DNA of 40,082 bases from a virus. The notes beneath the pieces are model-generated. The model was not told where the DNA came from. It saw only the letters and a program-made list of their open reading frames with translations, and made no database searches. A program made the translations under genes and the position numbers. Below, one piece after another: positions 22,410 through 31,886 of this stretch (position 1 is the first letter of the stretch; every line of letters begins with the position of its first letter). The stretch spans positions 1 through 40,082 of the IMG/VR virus record IMGVR_UViG_3300009418_000040, one strand, 5' to 3'.

Positions 22410-23312
22410 TTAATCTAATCTACCGAATCTTGTAACGCCTGGTGCTGTCTGTGTAACAGGACCTTGAGGGAATGCACCTCCGCCTCCACCGCCAAATATC
22501 TTACTAGCAAGCATACCTCCTGCTGGTCCACCAAAGATAGATCCTGCCATACTTAGCCCACCACCTATTAAATCAGGTAGGAAGCTTCTATCAGCTTGGT
22601 ATTGTGCTTGGTCAGCCGCAAACTGTGCTTGTGCCGCATTAGCTACATTCTGGTTAATAGGGTCAAAGTTTACTGTATTTTGGTCTGCAAACTGTAAAGT
22701 CTGCCCTAACCTCTGCGGTAAACTCCCTGCTGCTGCTGTGTTCTGTTGCATTATCCTTTGTAACGGATTAGATACCGCTAGCCCACTACCAATTGTCTGT
22801 CCAGCAAACTGCCTACGTTGAGCTTTACGGGCATCTACTGCTCCTTGCCTACCGAGGGCTAGCTGGCCTACGTTAAACGCTCCTGCACCCCTTCCCTGCC
22901 TTTGTGTGGCTTGCTGTGTGAGTTGATCTACATTCCTCATCTCCTCATTAGACAATTGACCGCCTAAAGCTAGCTCATCCTCTGCTTGTTGCTGTAATAA
23001 AGCCTGTAACCTTTCAGCACCAGTAAACCCTTGTGACTGCTGCCTAAGCATGTCCATATCACCTCGGTTTAATATACCCCGATCTCTGGATATATCTTGT
23101 GCTTGGCCTGCTGCTATACCGCTTAAGCCACTCCTTGCTGTTCCAGCACGACCTAATGCGCCTTGCATTATTTGGCTACCATACTGCTCACGTAAACGCT
23201 CACGCTCAGGCAAGAATACTTCTTGCGCTCCAACGGTTTCCCTTGCCATCTCTGCGCCACTCATCATTTCTGGCTCTTCTGCGCCACCACTAAAAAAGTC
23301 TAATAATCCCAT
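22410..23312 (-). CDS. Gly/Gln-rich internal virion protein (300 aa)
   Basis: Begins MGLLDFFSGGAEEPEMMSGA. It is a helical Gln/Arg/Ala-rich protein with a C-terminal membrane-like segment (PDLIGGGLSMAGSIFGGPAG) and a Gly-rich tail. This layout is common in the smallest of the podoviral ejection proteins. No enzymatic motif. Confidence 0.5.
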   Translation of the reverse strand: MGLLDFFSGGAEEPEMMSGAEMARETVGAQEVFLPERERLREQYGSQIMQGALGRAGTARSGLSGIAAGQAQDISRDRGILNRGDMDMLRQQSQGFTGAERLQALLQQQAEDELALGGQLSNEEMRNVDQLTQQATQRQGRGAGAFNVGQLALGRQGAVDARKAQRRQFAGQTIGSGLAVSNPLQRIMQQNTAAAGSLPQRLGQTLQFADQNTVNFDPINQNVANAAQAQFAADQAQYQADRSFLPDLIGGGLSMAGSIFGGPAGGMLASKIFGGGGGGAFPQGPVTQTAPGVTRFGRLD

Positions 23313-23352
23313 GATATTTTATATGTTATATTGTTTAAAATTAATTACAAGG

Positions 23353-23907
23353 TTACACTGGAACTCCAATGACTAATATTCTTGGAGTGATCGGTGTGCC
23401 TGCTCCAAGTGATCCGTCAGACTGAGAAAAGACTGTTGCTGATGCAGATGTAAAACTACAAAGCTGAAACCAGCTATTAGAACTGCTATTACAATTAGGA
23501 TAATCAGTAGAAACCAAAACAGTGTCTACACTAGAAAAAATACCTCCAAAGCTAATTACCTGTGATGTCTCTGTTGTAGCAGACGTTCCAGTAAACCACG
23601 CTTGGCGTTTACTACCAACATCTATATAATTACTACCTGATGCTGCTGTCAAATCATTATTAATAGTAATATCAGTAGCACTCTCAGATAGGGTTATATT
23701 AGTTCCCCCTACAATCCCCTTAAACTCAAGGTCATTAGTTGCCTTCTGTTTAAATATATCTGAACCACCACTAGATACGCTAGATCCCGTATCAATGTCA
23801 TTGACCAATGTTTGCGCCCCTGTCTGTGAGGTATTTAATTTTGCTGCGGTTACAGACTCACCTGTTACCCACGTTTTGCCTGCTTGTAGTGTTACATTTG
23901 TTGCCAT
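23353..23907 (-). CDS. Virion-associated beta-rich protein, tail fibre-like (184 aa)
   Basis: Begins MATNVTLQAGKTWVTGESVT. The first part 'VTAAKLNTSQTGAQTL' is a tail-fibre N-terminal motif seen widely in phages. A repetitive Thr/Ser-rich beta region follows, including 'LEFKGIVGGTNITLSESATD', typical of trimeric fibre shafts. Likely a tail appendage. The AATATT leader lies directly before the ATG. Confidence 0.5.
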   Translation of the reverse strand: MATNVTLQAGKTWVTGESVTAAKLNTSQTGAQTLVNDIDTGSSVSSGGSDIFKQKATNDLEFKGIVGGTNITLSESATDITINNDLTAASGSNYIDVGSKRQAWFTGTSATTETSQVISFGGIFSSVDTVLVSTDYPNCNSSSNSWFQLCSFTSASATVFSQSDGSLGAGTPITPRILVIGVPV

Positions 23908-23915
23908 AATATTAT

Positions 23916-26438
23916 TTATTCAAAAGATTTATTTGCTCTTTGTGTTTCTGTAGACTCTGCTGAGATACTACGTATAGTAGGTCTGCCAACAGTTGTGTTG
24001 ACTTCTAACTCGACACCAGTGCCACGTTTATTGATGCGGAATCTCTTATGTTTATCCTCATCTGCTGTAGCCACCTCAGTTAGCCCCGTTACTGATGTCT
24101 CAGGGTTCTCTGTTGTAGCTGTTACTGTAAAGGCATCTGAAGTTCCTACCTCAAAGTTTACTGTGCCTCTATTAAATTTCTTAACTGTGTTATTTGATCC
24201 ACCTACGTATCTACGTGTAGTCAACTTGCCTGCAATCTCAGTGTTTACAAATGGACCTGCCTCAATTATAGGGATCTCATCAAGCTCTAACTCTTCATAT
24301 AACTGCAATGCACCCTCAACTGATGAAGCAAACAATCTATCTTGTCCGTCCTTCTGGCATATAACCCAATTATCAATATAGTTAGATGAGCCTACAAATG
24401 TATCTTTAGACTCCCACTTCTTATTAAGGAAGTTATAAATATAAACTACATCATTACGCTCACTACCTGATGATGGAACTGCAATGTAATAACGGTTATT
24501 AAAGTATATTCCTACAGACTTATCAATGAAGTCATAATTTAAACCTCTAAATTCATCTTGTATGTCAAATGATAACGGAACATCTACACCTCTAAGGTTT
24601 AACTCAGGTGTGATCTCTAACATATAAACACCATGCTCACTTAAGAAGATCATTTTGTTACCAACAATAGTAGCTGTCTTTCTAGCGATACAACCTACCT
24701 CAGATGTTACCTGACGCACTTGGCTATCATTTAACTCTGCTGTGTTTAATCCAGAGATGATATGTATAGACCTCTGATATAATGCTACTAAGTTATCCTC
24801 TTGGAATACTAAGAAGCTTATTAATTGGTCAGCAGCACCACGATTAATCCTAAATAGGTTATTAACAGGGTCGTATGTTCTGTGGTCATATATATCAGAT
24901 ATGATAAACTGATCTCTTACATCTATCTCACATGTAATACTAGCACCAGTATCGGGTGATGTAGGTGTGCCTGTAATAGCGTAAGTATATGTCTTATCAC
25001 CCGTAGTTAATATCTCTTTAATGCCATTATACTCAGGGTTAGCTGCACCTGTCATAGTAATCCTGTCACCAACCTGTAGACCGTGATTATAAGTAGTTGT
25101 AGCTGTCGCTGTAGTGCCTACTGATGTAAGTGATGTATCAATGTCTAACTCAAGAACACGCAACGGAACAATCAACCTAGCAAAAGGATGGTATGTGCTG
25201 AAGTCTGCTTTTGGCATACTCAAGAAACCTGTTACGTTAGTATCAGCCACCTCTTCAAATGTAGCTACCTTAGATACTAATATAGTCCCCGTCGCTGTCT
25301 GGTCACCTAAAGTTAATGCATACGTAAATGTAGTGCTCGTAATAGCAGTTATAGGGAAAGTTCCATTAAAGTCTGATGGTGTAGCACCACTTACAAGCAT
25401 ATTATCACCTACATGAAAGTCATGTGTCGCACCTAGTGTTACAGTTACCACATTACTAGCTACAGTAACATCTGCTGCACGATGATCTGCCACTGAAGAA
25501 ACATTACCATCCCACTCAATAGCCTTTTTAAGCTTACCCATATTTATCAGTAAGCCATTATTTACTTGGACTATATCTGATGCATCTGATGGCTCTAAAA
25601 TTAAATCTGTTCCGTATGCTATATTAATAGGGTTTCCTGTATCGTCAGGATTAACAAGAATACACTTTGTAGATGTAGCCATAGCCACATACTCTTTATT
25701 AGTCTCTACATCTGAAAATAAACATGTAGCAAATACACCATCTGTAACTAAACCAAGTAATCCAGATGCAGTAAGTGTTGTCCTAGTTAATACCGATGCT
25801 CCTGTCCAGTTAGTAGGTTCTGCATCGCTTGTAGCTGTAAATACCTCATTCACCTGATTTGCACTAGCACCGATATTAGTGAAGTCATCAGGGGAGTTAT
25901 AAGTGGTTATCTTATACTCAACACCAGGCTTTAATGCCTCTACAGGTGATGCTAATGGAAAGTCTGGACTGGTTTGTGAACCTAACACAGCAGGGTCACT
26001 AGCAGGAGTGCCATCTAAAATATAAAGGTAGTTTAATCCACCAACACTAAACCATGAAGAATGACTATTATATTCTGCATCAGATGCTCCTGTAACCTCT
26101 AATGTGTCATTATTAGTTATGGCTGGACTAGGTGCATTAGTTAATGTTGCAATACCTATAGAATCATAAGCATCAATTGTAGATAAAGGAATACTACTAC
26201 CTAAAGCAAATGGAAGCGTAAGCGCATTACCCTCTGTAATTACATCATTGCTAATACGGTCTATACCTTTACGCACAGTGGCATTAAGGTTATCTAAGCG
26301 CATGTTCTCTGATACCTGTACAACGCCAGCAGGCAACAAGGTAGGGTGTAACCTAGTGTCAAAACCCATGAAGTGATTATCGCCATTCTCGACGTAAACA
26401 TCATCCATACTCTGCTGCTTGTTTTTATATCTACTCAT
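23916..26438 (-). CDS. Large tail / stabilisation (nozzle-like) protein (840 aa)
   Basis: The start 'DNHFMGFDTRLHPTLLPAGV' and 'VSENMRLDNLNATVRKGIDR' are typical of podoviral tail nozzle or stabilisation proteins. The C-terminal half has a propeller-like core (IFLSEHGVYML; YYIAVPSSGSERNDVVYIYN). Two related beta inserts occur near residues 325-395 and 435-505 (pattern H-x-x-x-x-GD-x-x-x-x-(S/T)GA-x-x-x-x-(F/Y)NG, then a Y/T-rich strand). A third copy is in the 280-aa protein at 32227. A different insert (VEYKITTYNSPDDFTNIGAS) lies near residue 170. Its start overlaps the end of the next upstream gene. Confidence 0.6.
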   Translation of the reverse strand: MSRYKNKQQSMDDVYVENGDNHFMGFDTRLHPTLLPAGVVQVSENMRLDNLNATVRKGIDRISNDVITEGNALTLPFALGSSIPLSTIDAYDSIGIATLTNAPSPAITNNDTLEVTGASDAEYNSHSSWFSVGGLNYLYILDGTPASDPAVLGSQTSPDFPLASPVEALKPGVEYKITTYNSPDDFTNIGASANQVNEVFTATSDAEPTNWTGASVLTRTTLTASGLLGLVTDGVFATCLFSDVETNKEYVAMATSTKCILVNPDDTGNPINIAYGTDLILEPSDASDIVQVNNGLLINMGKLKKAIEWDGNVSSVADHRAADVTVASNVVTVTLGATHDFHVGDNMLVSGATPSDFNGTFPITAITSTTFTYALTLGDQTATGTILVSKVATFEEVADTNVTGFLSMPKADFSTYHPFARLIVPLRVLELDIDTSLTSVGTTATATTTYNHGLQVGDRITMTGAANPEYNGIKEILTTGDKTYTYAITGTPTSPDTGASITCEIDVRDQFIISDIYDHRTYDPVNNLFRINRGAADQLISFLVFQEDNLVALYQRSIHIISGLNTAELNDSQVRQVTSEVGCIARKTATIVGNKMIFLSEHGVYMLEITPELNLRGVDVPLSFDIQDEFRGLNYDFIDKSVGIYFNNRYYIAVPSSGSERNDVVYIYNFLNKKWESKDTFVGSSNYIDNWVICQKDGQDRLFASSVEGALQLYEELELDEIPIIEAGPFVNTEIAGKLTTRRYVGGSNNTVKKFNRGTVNFEVGTSDAFTVTATTENPETSVTGLTEVATADEDKHKRFRINKRGTGVELEVNTTVGRPTIRSISAESTETQRANKSFE

Positions 26439-26758
26439 GCTAACTTATCTAATAAATTTAACTCTTTCAGAAGATAAACGCCTACTGCGCCACCAATCAA
26501 TATCCTCTGAGTATATACCCACATCTTATTGTGTTGTTTTACTAATCCAGCTACACCGATCTTCTCATCACCATACAAAACTCTATGGGCATCTGCTACC
26601 CACTTCTCCATCACATTAGATGAATTATTAATAGCCTCTATCATCTTTGAGTTGTTACCCATAATGATCTCAATAGCAGCTATCCTCTCAGTGTGATTGT
26701 CTGTCTTTTTAAACAGATCAGTTAGCTGATTCTTTATACTCTGCTCATCAATACCCAT
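26435..26758 (-). CDS. Small membrane protein with coiled coil, holin-accessory-like (107 aa)
   Basis: Residues 1-50 form a coiled coil (QLTDLFKKTDNHTERIAAIE), and a C-terminal hydrophobic helix (YTQRILIGGAVGVYLLKELN) is a likely membrane anchor. The layout resembles XhlA-type proteins that work with holins. It overlaps the membrane protein gene upstream and the 840-aa tail gene downstream. A lysis role is inference. Confidence 0.45.
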   Translation of the reverse strand: MGIDEQSIKNQLTDLFKKTDNHTERIAAIEIIMGNNSKMIEAINNSSNVMEKWVADAHRVLYGDEKIGVAGLVKQHNKMWVYTQRILIGGAVGVYLLKELNLLDKLA

Positions 26759-27231
26759 TACTTCCTACCTCCAAAATAAAAGCCTAATACCATCTGTAGT
26801 GATCCTAAATTCATTAGTGCAAGATGCCCAAGCGTAAGCTGTATCGGTGCATTACTTCTCGGTATCGTGATAAGACCGAGGATTGACCAACTTCCTCCTT
26901 CGGAGCTACTGGCAACGGACGGCAATGTGATGAAGGGATCGTAGGAGAAGAGGACACAGTGGATTGTGACGACTGCGAGTGTACACACCCCGATAATAGC
27001 CAGAATCCTGCGAGTATGGACAGCAAAAATGCCCACTTCACTATTGCCAAAGACAGCCTCTTGAAAAGCCAATAACGCCTCCTTGTCGGTTGATTCTCTA
27101 AGTATTTCTTTATGGACATTTAGTTCCTTCCTGTGTGCTCCTGATGCTACTACGCCTGTTGCTGCTTTTAAGATACCGCCTAATGCAACTCCTCCTCCGC
27201 TTGCAAATAGACTAAGTAACAATGTAATCAT
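26758..27231 (-). CDS. Multi-spanning membrane protein, candidate holin (157 aa)
   Basis: The ATG at 27231 is preferred (MITLLLSLFASGGGVALGGI) because it overlaps the stop of the upstream gene (TAATG). A longer reading lacks any leader and is antisense-like. Three hydrophobic segments: residues about 1-25, 75-95 (ILAIIGVCTLAVVTIHCVLF) and a C-terminal one (LGHLALMNLGSLQMVLGFYF). Size and topology suit a holin, but tail-associated membrane proteins can look alike. Confidence 0.5.
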   Translation of the reverse strand: MITLLLSLFASGGGVALGGILKAATGVVASGAHRKELNVHKEILRESTDKEALLAFQEAVFGNSEVGIFAVHTRRILAIIGVCTLAVVTIHCVLFSYDPFITLPSVASSSEGGSWSILGLITIPRSNAPIQLTLGHLALMNLGSLQMVLGFYFGGRK

Positions 27232-27722
27232 TAGTTTACAAATCCTTCTTTCTTCAATAAATTGTATAGTGCTACATGAAGAACCACCTTGCCGTGTGTG
27301 GATGCCAATACATGCCACCTCTTATCAAGCATCTTAGGTTCTACCTGTGCTACTGCTTTATTATTTGTGTCCTTGCAATTCTCTGGGTCACTAACTACTA
27401 ACATTCTTGAACAGGTGATAGGGCGATTGTCATACACTGAGCATTTGCCTTTTTTAAGAAATGAACACCACTTATCTTTTGATTCCTTGCTGCCTTTGAC
27501 TCGATTCTCAAGCTTCTTAATATCAATCTCTACCTCTTCATTAATAACCATCTCAGCAAGCTTCTTAGCCTCTTCTGGGAAGCACTTAACATCAAGCGCA
27601 CAACAAGAGTAGCAATTACCGCAAGTAACAGGGTTAGATGTGTCCTTAAAACTATCAATTACCTTATTAGAGAAATCCCTACTAAGCTTTTGCTCTTGAT
27701 CTATATCTAAAGTTAAGTTCAT
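27231..27722 (-). CDS. YkgJ-family cysteine-cluster protein (163 aa)
   Basis: CGNCYSCC (Cys34, 37, 40, 41), Cys47, Cys86, Cys94 (GKCSVYDNRPITC) and Cys104 match the YkgJ / UPF0153 signature 'C-x-x-C-x-x-CC ... C-x-(I/V)-Y-x-x-RP-x-x-C', thought to bind Zn or an Fe-S cluster. Such proteins are rare inside a virion gene cluster. It is coupled to the downstream membrane protein and follows the fibre gene. Function in the phage unknown. Confidence 0.75.
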   Translation of the reverse strand: MNLTLDIDQEQKLSRDFSNKVIDSFKDTSNPVTCGNCYSCCALDVKCFPEEAKKLAEMVINEEVEIDIKKLENRVKGSKESKDKWCSFLKKGKCSVYDNRPITCSRMLVVSDPENCKDTNNKAVAQVEPKMLDKRWHVLASTHGKVVLHVALYNLLKKEGFVN

Positions 27723-28822
27723 TAATCTAAGTCTGTGGTGTAGCCTCTTGCTAAAGCAGTAAAGCTTATTAGTCCTGTTAAATTATCACTAATAGTAATT
27801 GACAGGCTATCTCTACTTCTAGGGTCTAAGGGAACAGGTACGCTGAAATCTATATCAAATGATATTACTGTATTTGTTCCATCTCCGTAGTTATCCCTAA
27901 TAGTTGCACCACCCCTGGTTAAGTCTCCTATGCAAGTTATTATTGCTCCAAACTTAATGCTTTCAGATTGTATCCTGAGAAGCTGAATGCCTGTTGTAAG
28001 CTTAGTCTCACCTAGAATCTTATCATAACTTATACTAGGAGTAGTCCCTGATGCTAAGGTATTGTTTAGTGCATCAATAAATGTAAGTGTCATTCTTTCA
28101 ACATTAAATATCTCATTAAAGTCAGGCTCTACCTTAAATATTGCTGGTGTTCCTGTCTCCTCAACTTGGAAGTCATCAATATAAAACTTAGGTGACTTGC
28201 CACCACCCTTAGCGGTATGTGCCATGCGGAAAGCGTCAAAATCAGTATCACTTAATCCTAAGTCTGAAAATGGGACTGTAACGCTCTGCCAAATATCAAA
28301 AGAGAACTCATTTATATAATCCTCTATAGCTATAGAGTTACCTACTGTTGTTGCAGAACCTGTGTCATACGCATATAACTCTATAGAATCTCCTGCGGAC
28401 CAATCCTTGTCTACATTAACAAACATTGTCACAGCAACATGATTAGAAGCAGTTATATCAGAACCTTTATCAAACTCAATAATATCATTAAGGGCCATAT
28501 TATCCCACTTAACACTAACTGTTCCACTATTAGCTCTATCTCCACTATCAAAGTTACCTTTACCACCTACTATATTGCTACCTGTCCAATTAACTCCATC
28601 ACTTATACCCACATGCACTACATCAGGTGTTCCACCAAACTGACCATCTACAGCCATCTCAAATCCAAAATCTGAGTTGATTGCAAATCCTGATTTCTGC
28701 GTCTTAGCCCTTAAATCCTCTGCAAAGACGACAAGACCTGTATCACCATTTCTACGGTGAAGGTCTGCCTCTCTAAGCTCGCCACCTTTTATAGTGCCAG
28801 CTATCTTTACGGGGACTGCCAT
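27722..28822 (-). CDS. Tail fibre / adhesin-like protein with jelly-roll domain (366 aa)
   Basis: Residues about 60-225 resemble a galactose-binding-like carbohydrate-binding fold: beta strands, 'WQSVTVPFSDLGLSDTDFDA' and 'SPKFYIDDFQVEET', the usual final strand. The C-terminal 140 residues are beta-rich and not recognised. Within the tail cluster this suggests a host-surface binding role. Confidence 0.5.
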   Translation of the reverse strand: MAVPVKIAGTIKGGELREADLHRRNGDTGLVVFAEDLRAKTQKSGFAINSDFGFEMAVDGQFGGTPDVVHVGISDGVNWTGSNIVGGKGNFDSGDRANSGTVSVKWDNMALNDIIEFDKGSDITASNHVAVTMFVNVDKDWSAGDSIELYAYDTGSATTVGNSIAIEDYINEFSFDIWQSVTVPFSDLGLSDTDFDAFRMAHTAKGGGKSPKFYIDDFQVEETGTPAIFKVEPDFNEIFNVERMTLTFIDALNNTLASGTTPSISYDKILGETKLTTGIQLLRIQSESIKFGAIITCIGDLTRGGATIRDNYGDGTNTVISFDIDFSVPVPLDPRSRDSLSITISDNLTGLISFTALARGYTTDLD

Positions 28823-28824
28823 CT

Positions 28825-29388
28825 TTATTCGTAAAAGCCAAAGATAACACCACTGAAATCACCAGTAGTACCTTCGTCATACTCAATAGCAATAGCATCA
28901 TTCTGACCTAATCTAATTCTATCTGATAGACGGAACTCTTCATGGCCTGTAGCTGTACAATATGCAAAGTCAATTAACGCTTCTCCTGTTAGACCTGTGA
29001 TACCTGTAGCCGCACTACCGCCTTCCATCGCTGTAGCTGTAGCCGCATTAGATGAGTGACGATTAAGGTTAGTAGGAACTAATGTTGTTCCACCTGCTGC
29101 TGTTCCTGATACAAACCAAAGTTTAATCCTAGAAGCTTCTACGGAATTAATACCAACGGATGAGATAACTAAATCTTTTCCGCTAGAATTTGTATTCTTC
29201 CAGTAAACTCCAAACTCACCTGCTGCTGCACTTTGAAAGTCAAAAGCTACTGTATAGCATTGTTCTTCATCTCGTGAGTTATAATAAGGTCTTCCGTCTG
29301 ATCTTGATGATACATTTAACCGTCCATCAGAACCTTCAGCTTCTTCTACTGCCCGTGTTACGTCATTTTTATAATCTATTCTCGCCAT
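28825..29388 (-). CDS. Tail appendage beta-sandwich protein (187 aa)
   Basis: Entirely beta-rich. The C-terminal 'RIRLGQNDAIAIEYDEGTTG' leading to a final 'GFYE' is a pattern repeatedly seen in phage fibre-tip proteins. The N-terminus begins MARIDYKNDVTRAVEEAEGS. Likely part of the receptor-binding apparatus; no enzymatic motif. Confidence 0.45.
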   Translation of the reverse strand: MARIDYKNDVTRAVEEAEGSDGRLNVSSRSDGRPYYNSRDEEQCYTVAFDFQSAAAGEFGVYWKNTNSSGKDLVISSVGINSVEASRIKLWFVSGTAAGGTTLVPTNLNRHSSNAATATAMEGGSAATGITGLTGEALIDFAYCTATGHEEFRLSDRIRLGQNDAIAIEYDEGTTGDFSGVIFGFYE

Positions 29389-29399
29389 AATCTTTAATG

Positions 29400-29630
29400 T
29401 TAAAATTCACCCCCTCTAAGGGCTTTAATTTGTTCTAAAATCTGTCTTGATACCTCTAGTAAGTCCTCTTGTAATGATACTAAATGTATTATTAAATCCT
29501 TCTGGTCTAATTGTGTTACGCCTGTAGTTTGACTTGTTAGCTTACTATCTATGGAGTCTAAGGTTAGCCCTTGCTCGACTATCTCATTCTTTTGCTCCCG
29601 TAGGATAGGTATGGTATTATCATACGCCAT
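29400..29630 (-). CDS. Small coiled-coil virion-region protein (76 aa)
   Basis: Begins MAYDNTIPILREQKNEIVEQ and continues as a coiled coil (DLIIHLVSLQEDLLEVSRQI). Position between fibre genes suggests a connector or chaperone-like role, but nothing in the sequence proves it. Confidence 0.5.
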   Translation of the reverse strand: MAYDNTIPILREQKNEIVEQGLTLDSIDSKLTSQTTGVTQLDQKDLIIHLVSLQEDLLEVSRQILEQIKALRGGEF

Positions 29631-29631
29631 G

Positions 29632-30492
29632 TTATGCTGTTATTAAACCAAGGTTAACTAGGGCTGCGTGGATGCCTGCTGCACTTACAGCGACACCTGT
29701 TTGCTGTGCTACGGGTGTGGTATTATAAAAACCTACATTACCCTCAACCTCTAAGTTGCCACCTAGAGTTAAATTACCAGATGGGTCAAATTCCCTGTCA
29801 ATTATACTTAACCCTGTTTCAGTTACAGATGCTCCATAATCTAACACCACATCTACTCCAGCAGTATTAGTTATAGTTCCTTCTCCTGTGTAATCTCCAT
29901 CACGCACTAATAATATATCACCAGAGGTAGCTGCTGTCATAGCCGATTGCACAGTCGCATAAGGGACATGGTGGCTATATATCTCACCACTAGACTTAGT
30001 ATCAGTAGCATGTTGACCACCAACATATATAATATTACTTGTCTCTCTGTCAGCCGCTATCATACGGAAGAATAATTCCGTTGTGCCTAATACAAGACCT
30101 TTACCGATATTAGCTAAATGCCAAATTGAATCACCATTAACTGTTCCTGCATCAACATGCACTACTGCACCTTGCCTGAAGTCTGCACTCTCATTTGCAT
30201 TATGAGATCGTGTGATCGCATTGCCTGTGCCATTCCACGTGTAAATGCCATTCTCAGTTGAATCCGTTTGGTGTTTAACTAATATATAGTCTAGCCCTGC
30301 ATCTGCATTAGATACTAAACTAACACCATCAATAGTATTAGCTACGGTCCATGTGGAGGGGTCTGAGAGGCTAATATTCTCTGTTGTAGCAACAACGCAG
30401 TTGCCTTTATCTGTAGCTACCTCAATAGCTGTAGAAGCCGCTGAACCACCGCTATCTGTTCCTAAAATTCCTCCTCCTAGCATTCCACCCAT
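29632..30492 (-). CDS. Tail fibre protein with beta-helix segment (286 aa)
   Basis: N-terminal 'VVATTENISLSDPSTWTVAN ... IDGVSL' with 'ILVKHQTDSTENGIYTWNGT' is a widespread phage fibre domain. A stretch of repeats (YATVQSAMTAATSGDILLVR) resembles a pectin-lyase-like beta-helix. The C-terminal 'FYNTTPVAQQTGVAVSAAGI' is a common trimerisation / fibre-end motif. Probably a host-recognition fibre. Confidence 0.65.
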   Translation of the reverse strand: MGGMLGGGILGTDSGGSAASTAIEVATDKGNCVVATTENISLSDPSTWTVANTIDGVSLVSNADAGLDYILVKHQTDSTENGIYTWNGTGNAITRSHNANESADFRQGAVVHVDAGTVNGDSIWHLANIGKGLVLGTTELFFRMIAADRETSNIIYVGGQHATDTKSSGEIYSHHVPYATVQSAMTAATSGDILLVRDGDYTGEGTITNTAGVDVVLDYGASVTETGLSIIDREFDPSGNLTLGGNLEVEGNVGFYNTTPVAQQTGVAVSAAGIHAALVNLGLITA

Positions 30493-30496
30493 AATA

Positions 30497-30640
30497 TTAC
30501 TCGCTATCTGTTTTAATTAATGCTTCTTCTAAGCCTTCTAATCCATCTACACCATCTCTGACCTCGCTATGTGGACGTGTGCCTAAATATTTAAGCAACC
30601 CAAGAACTAAGGATTCATCTATAATGTATTTCTTGCTCAT
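30497..30640 (-). CDS. Small hypothetical protein (47 aa)
   Basis: ATG at 30640-30638 overlaps the stop of the 97-aa gene (TAATG), and the stop is 30497-30499. Begins MSKKYIIDESLVLGLLKYLG; partly similar in style to the C-terminus of its upstream neighbour (IDYLGLYPHV). Function unknown. Confidence 0.45.
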   Translation of the reverse strand: MSKKYIIDESLVLGLLKYLGTRPHSEVRDGVDGLEGLEEALIKTDSE

Positions 30641-30933
30641 TATAATACGTCTACTGCGTCTGTGAAATCAGGGTCGTTAGCCTTCACATGAGGATATAAA
30701 CCGAGATAGTCTATAATGTGTGCCATCTGCTCGCCTGTGACTCCCATATTATAGCTCTTAACGCTAAGGTGACCGAGGTTAGCAGTTCTTGTAGCCTCAT
30801 CCACAAAGCCTATTAAGTTAAAATTACATGAGTATGTTCCATCTGATAAGTCTTTGGACCCTGAGATAGATGGTATCATGTGATATGTTACGTCAGCGTT
30901 TCCACGCCCTTTTAATGTTTTGTTTAATGCCAT
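30640..30933 (-). CDS. Hypothetical virion-region protein (97 aa)
   Basis: Begins MALNKTLKGRGNADVTYHMI; beta-rich, with an AATATT leader before the ATG. It lies between two fibre genes and is coupled to the 47-aa gene. No family recognised. Confidence 0.5.
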   Translation of the reverse strand: MALNKTLKGRGNADVTYHMIPSISGSKDLSDGTYSCNFNLIGFVDEATRTANLGHLSVKSYNMGVTGEQMAHIIDYLGLYPHVKANDPDFTDAVDVL

Positions 30934-30950
30934 AATATTGTTTATTTAAA

Positions 30951-31883
30951 TTAAGATAGAGGGCCGACTGTTGATCCGTTTACACGAACATATAAGCCTG
31001 CCGTAGTAGTCCATATATCACCATCTACGGGTGTTGTAGGTGCTGTTCCATGTGGAGAGTTAATACCTGCTCTAGTAGTTGTAGTCGCTGGAACAACCAA
31101 CTTCATTGCATTTAATTGAAATGTGTTTGCTGTAGAGTTTGTTCCTATACCAACGCTTACGCAATCTGCTGCCGTAGCAACTGCACCTGAACCTATTGCC
31201 ATTGCCCTATCTCCAGTGTTTGCGATTGCTGCTGCGGTAGCACCAATAGCTCCACCAATAGCAATAGCTCCATCTGACATTGCTTGTGCGCCCGTAGCTA
31301 GACCGCCACCCAAAGAGACAGAACCCTCTCCATTGCAATCTGCTAATCCTCCGATTGCTACTGCGCCATCTGATATTGTTGTAGTCTCAGTGAACCAACC
31401 AAGTGCAATAGATTTATCGCCTTTAGCATTTGCACTTCTACCAACACTTACTGCCTCTACTCCTACTGTAGCACCACATAAATATCCTATTGAGGTAGCC
31501 CTGATTCCTAGCGAGACTGATGTTCCTGCGCCAGCTTTGTATCCAACGCTAGTACAACCAGTATTATCGGCTTCAGCCCCACTACCGATTGATACTGCGT
31601 AATCACCTAAAGCCCTGACATCATGCCCTATCGCTATTGTCTCAAGACCAGAAGCAACCATCGTAGCTGCATTAGCACCATTTAAAACACTAATTGAATT
31701 AATACCGCCAGCATCTAAAGCAGCCGATGCATCAGTTAATTTCTGTCCACCAAGTAGTGCGGTTGACCCTGCACCTGTGTCAGTGACAAATTCTAATTCT
31801 TCTCCATTAAGGCCAGCACCACCACCTCCTCCGCCACCACCTGTGCCGTTAGAGCCTAATACGCCTTCTCCTAGTAAACCCAT
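30951..31883 (-). CDS. Tail fibre with YadA-head-like repeats (310 aa)
   Basis: Residues about 80-260 hold many imperfect 14-residue repeats of the type A-x-x-(I/V)-G-x-x-A-x-A-x-G-x-x-(S/A) (for example DYAVSIGSGAEADNTGCTSV), the left-handed beta-roll of YadA / trimeric autotransporter heads. The N-terminus is Gly-rich (MGLLGEGVLGSNGTGGGGGG). Such trimeric structures mediate adhesion, here probably as a host-binding fibre. Confidence 0.7.
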   Translation of the reverse strand: MGLLGEGVLGSNGTGGGGGGGGAGLNGEELEFVTDTGAGSTALLGGQKLTDASAALDAGGINSISVLNGANAATMVASGLETIAIGHDVRALGDYAVSIGSGAEADNTGCTSVGYKAGAGTSVSLGIRATSIGYLCGATVGVEAVSVGRSANAKGDKSIALGWFTETTTISDGAVAIGGLADCNGEGSVSLGGGLATGAQAMSDGAIAIGGAIGATAAAIANTGDRAMAIGSGAVATAADCVSVGIGTNSTANTFQLNAMKLVVPATTTTRAGINSPHGTAPTTPVDGDIWTTTAGLYVRVNGSTVGPLS

Positions 31884-31886
31884 GTC

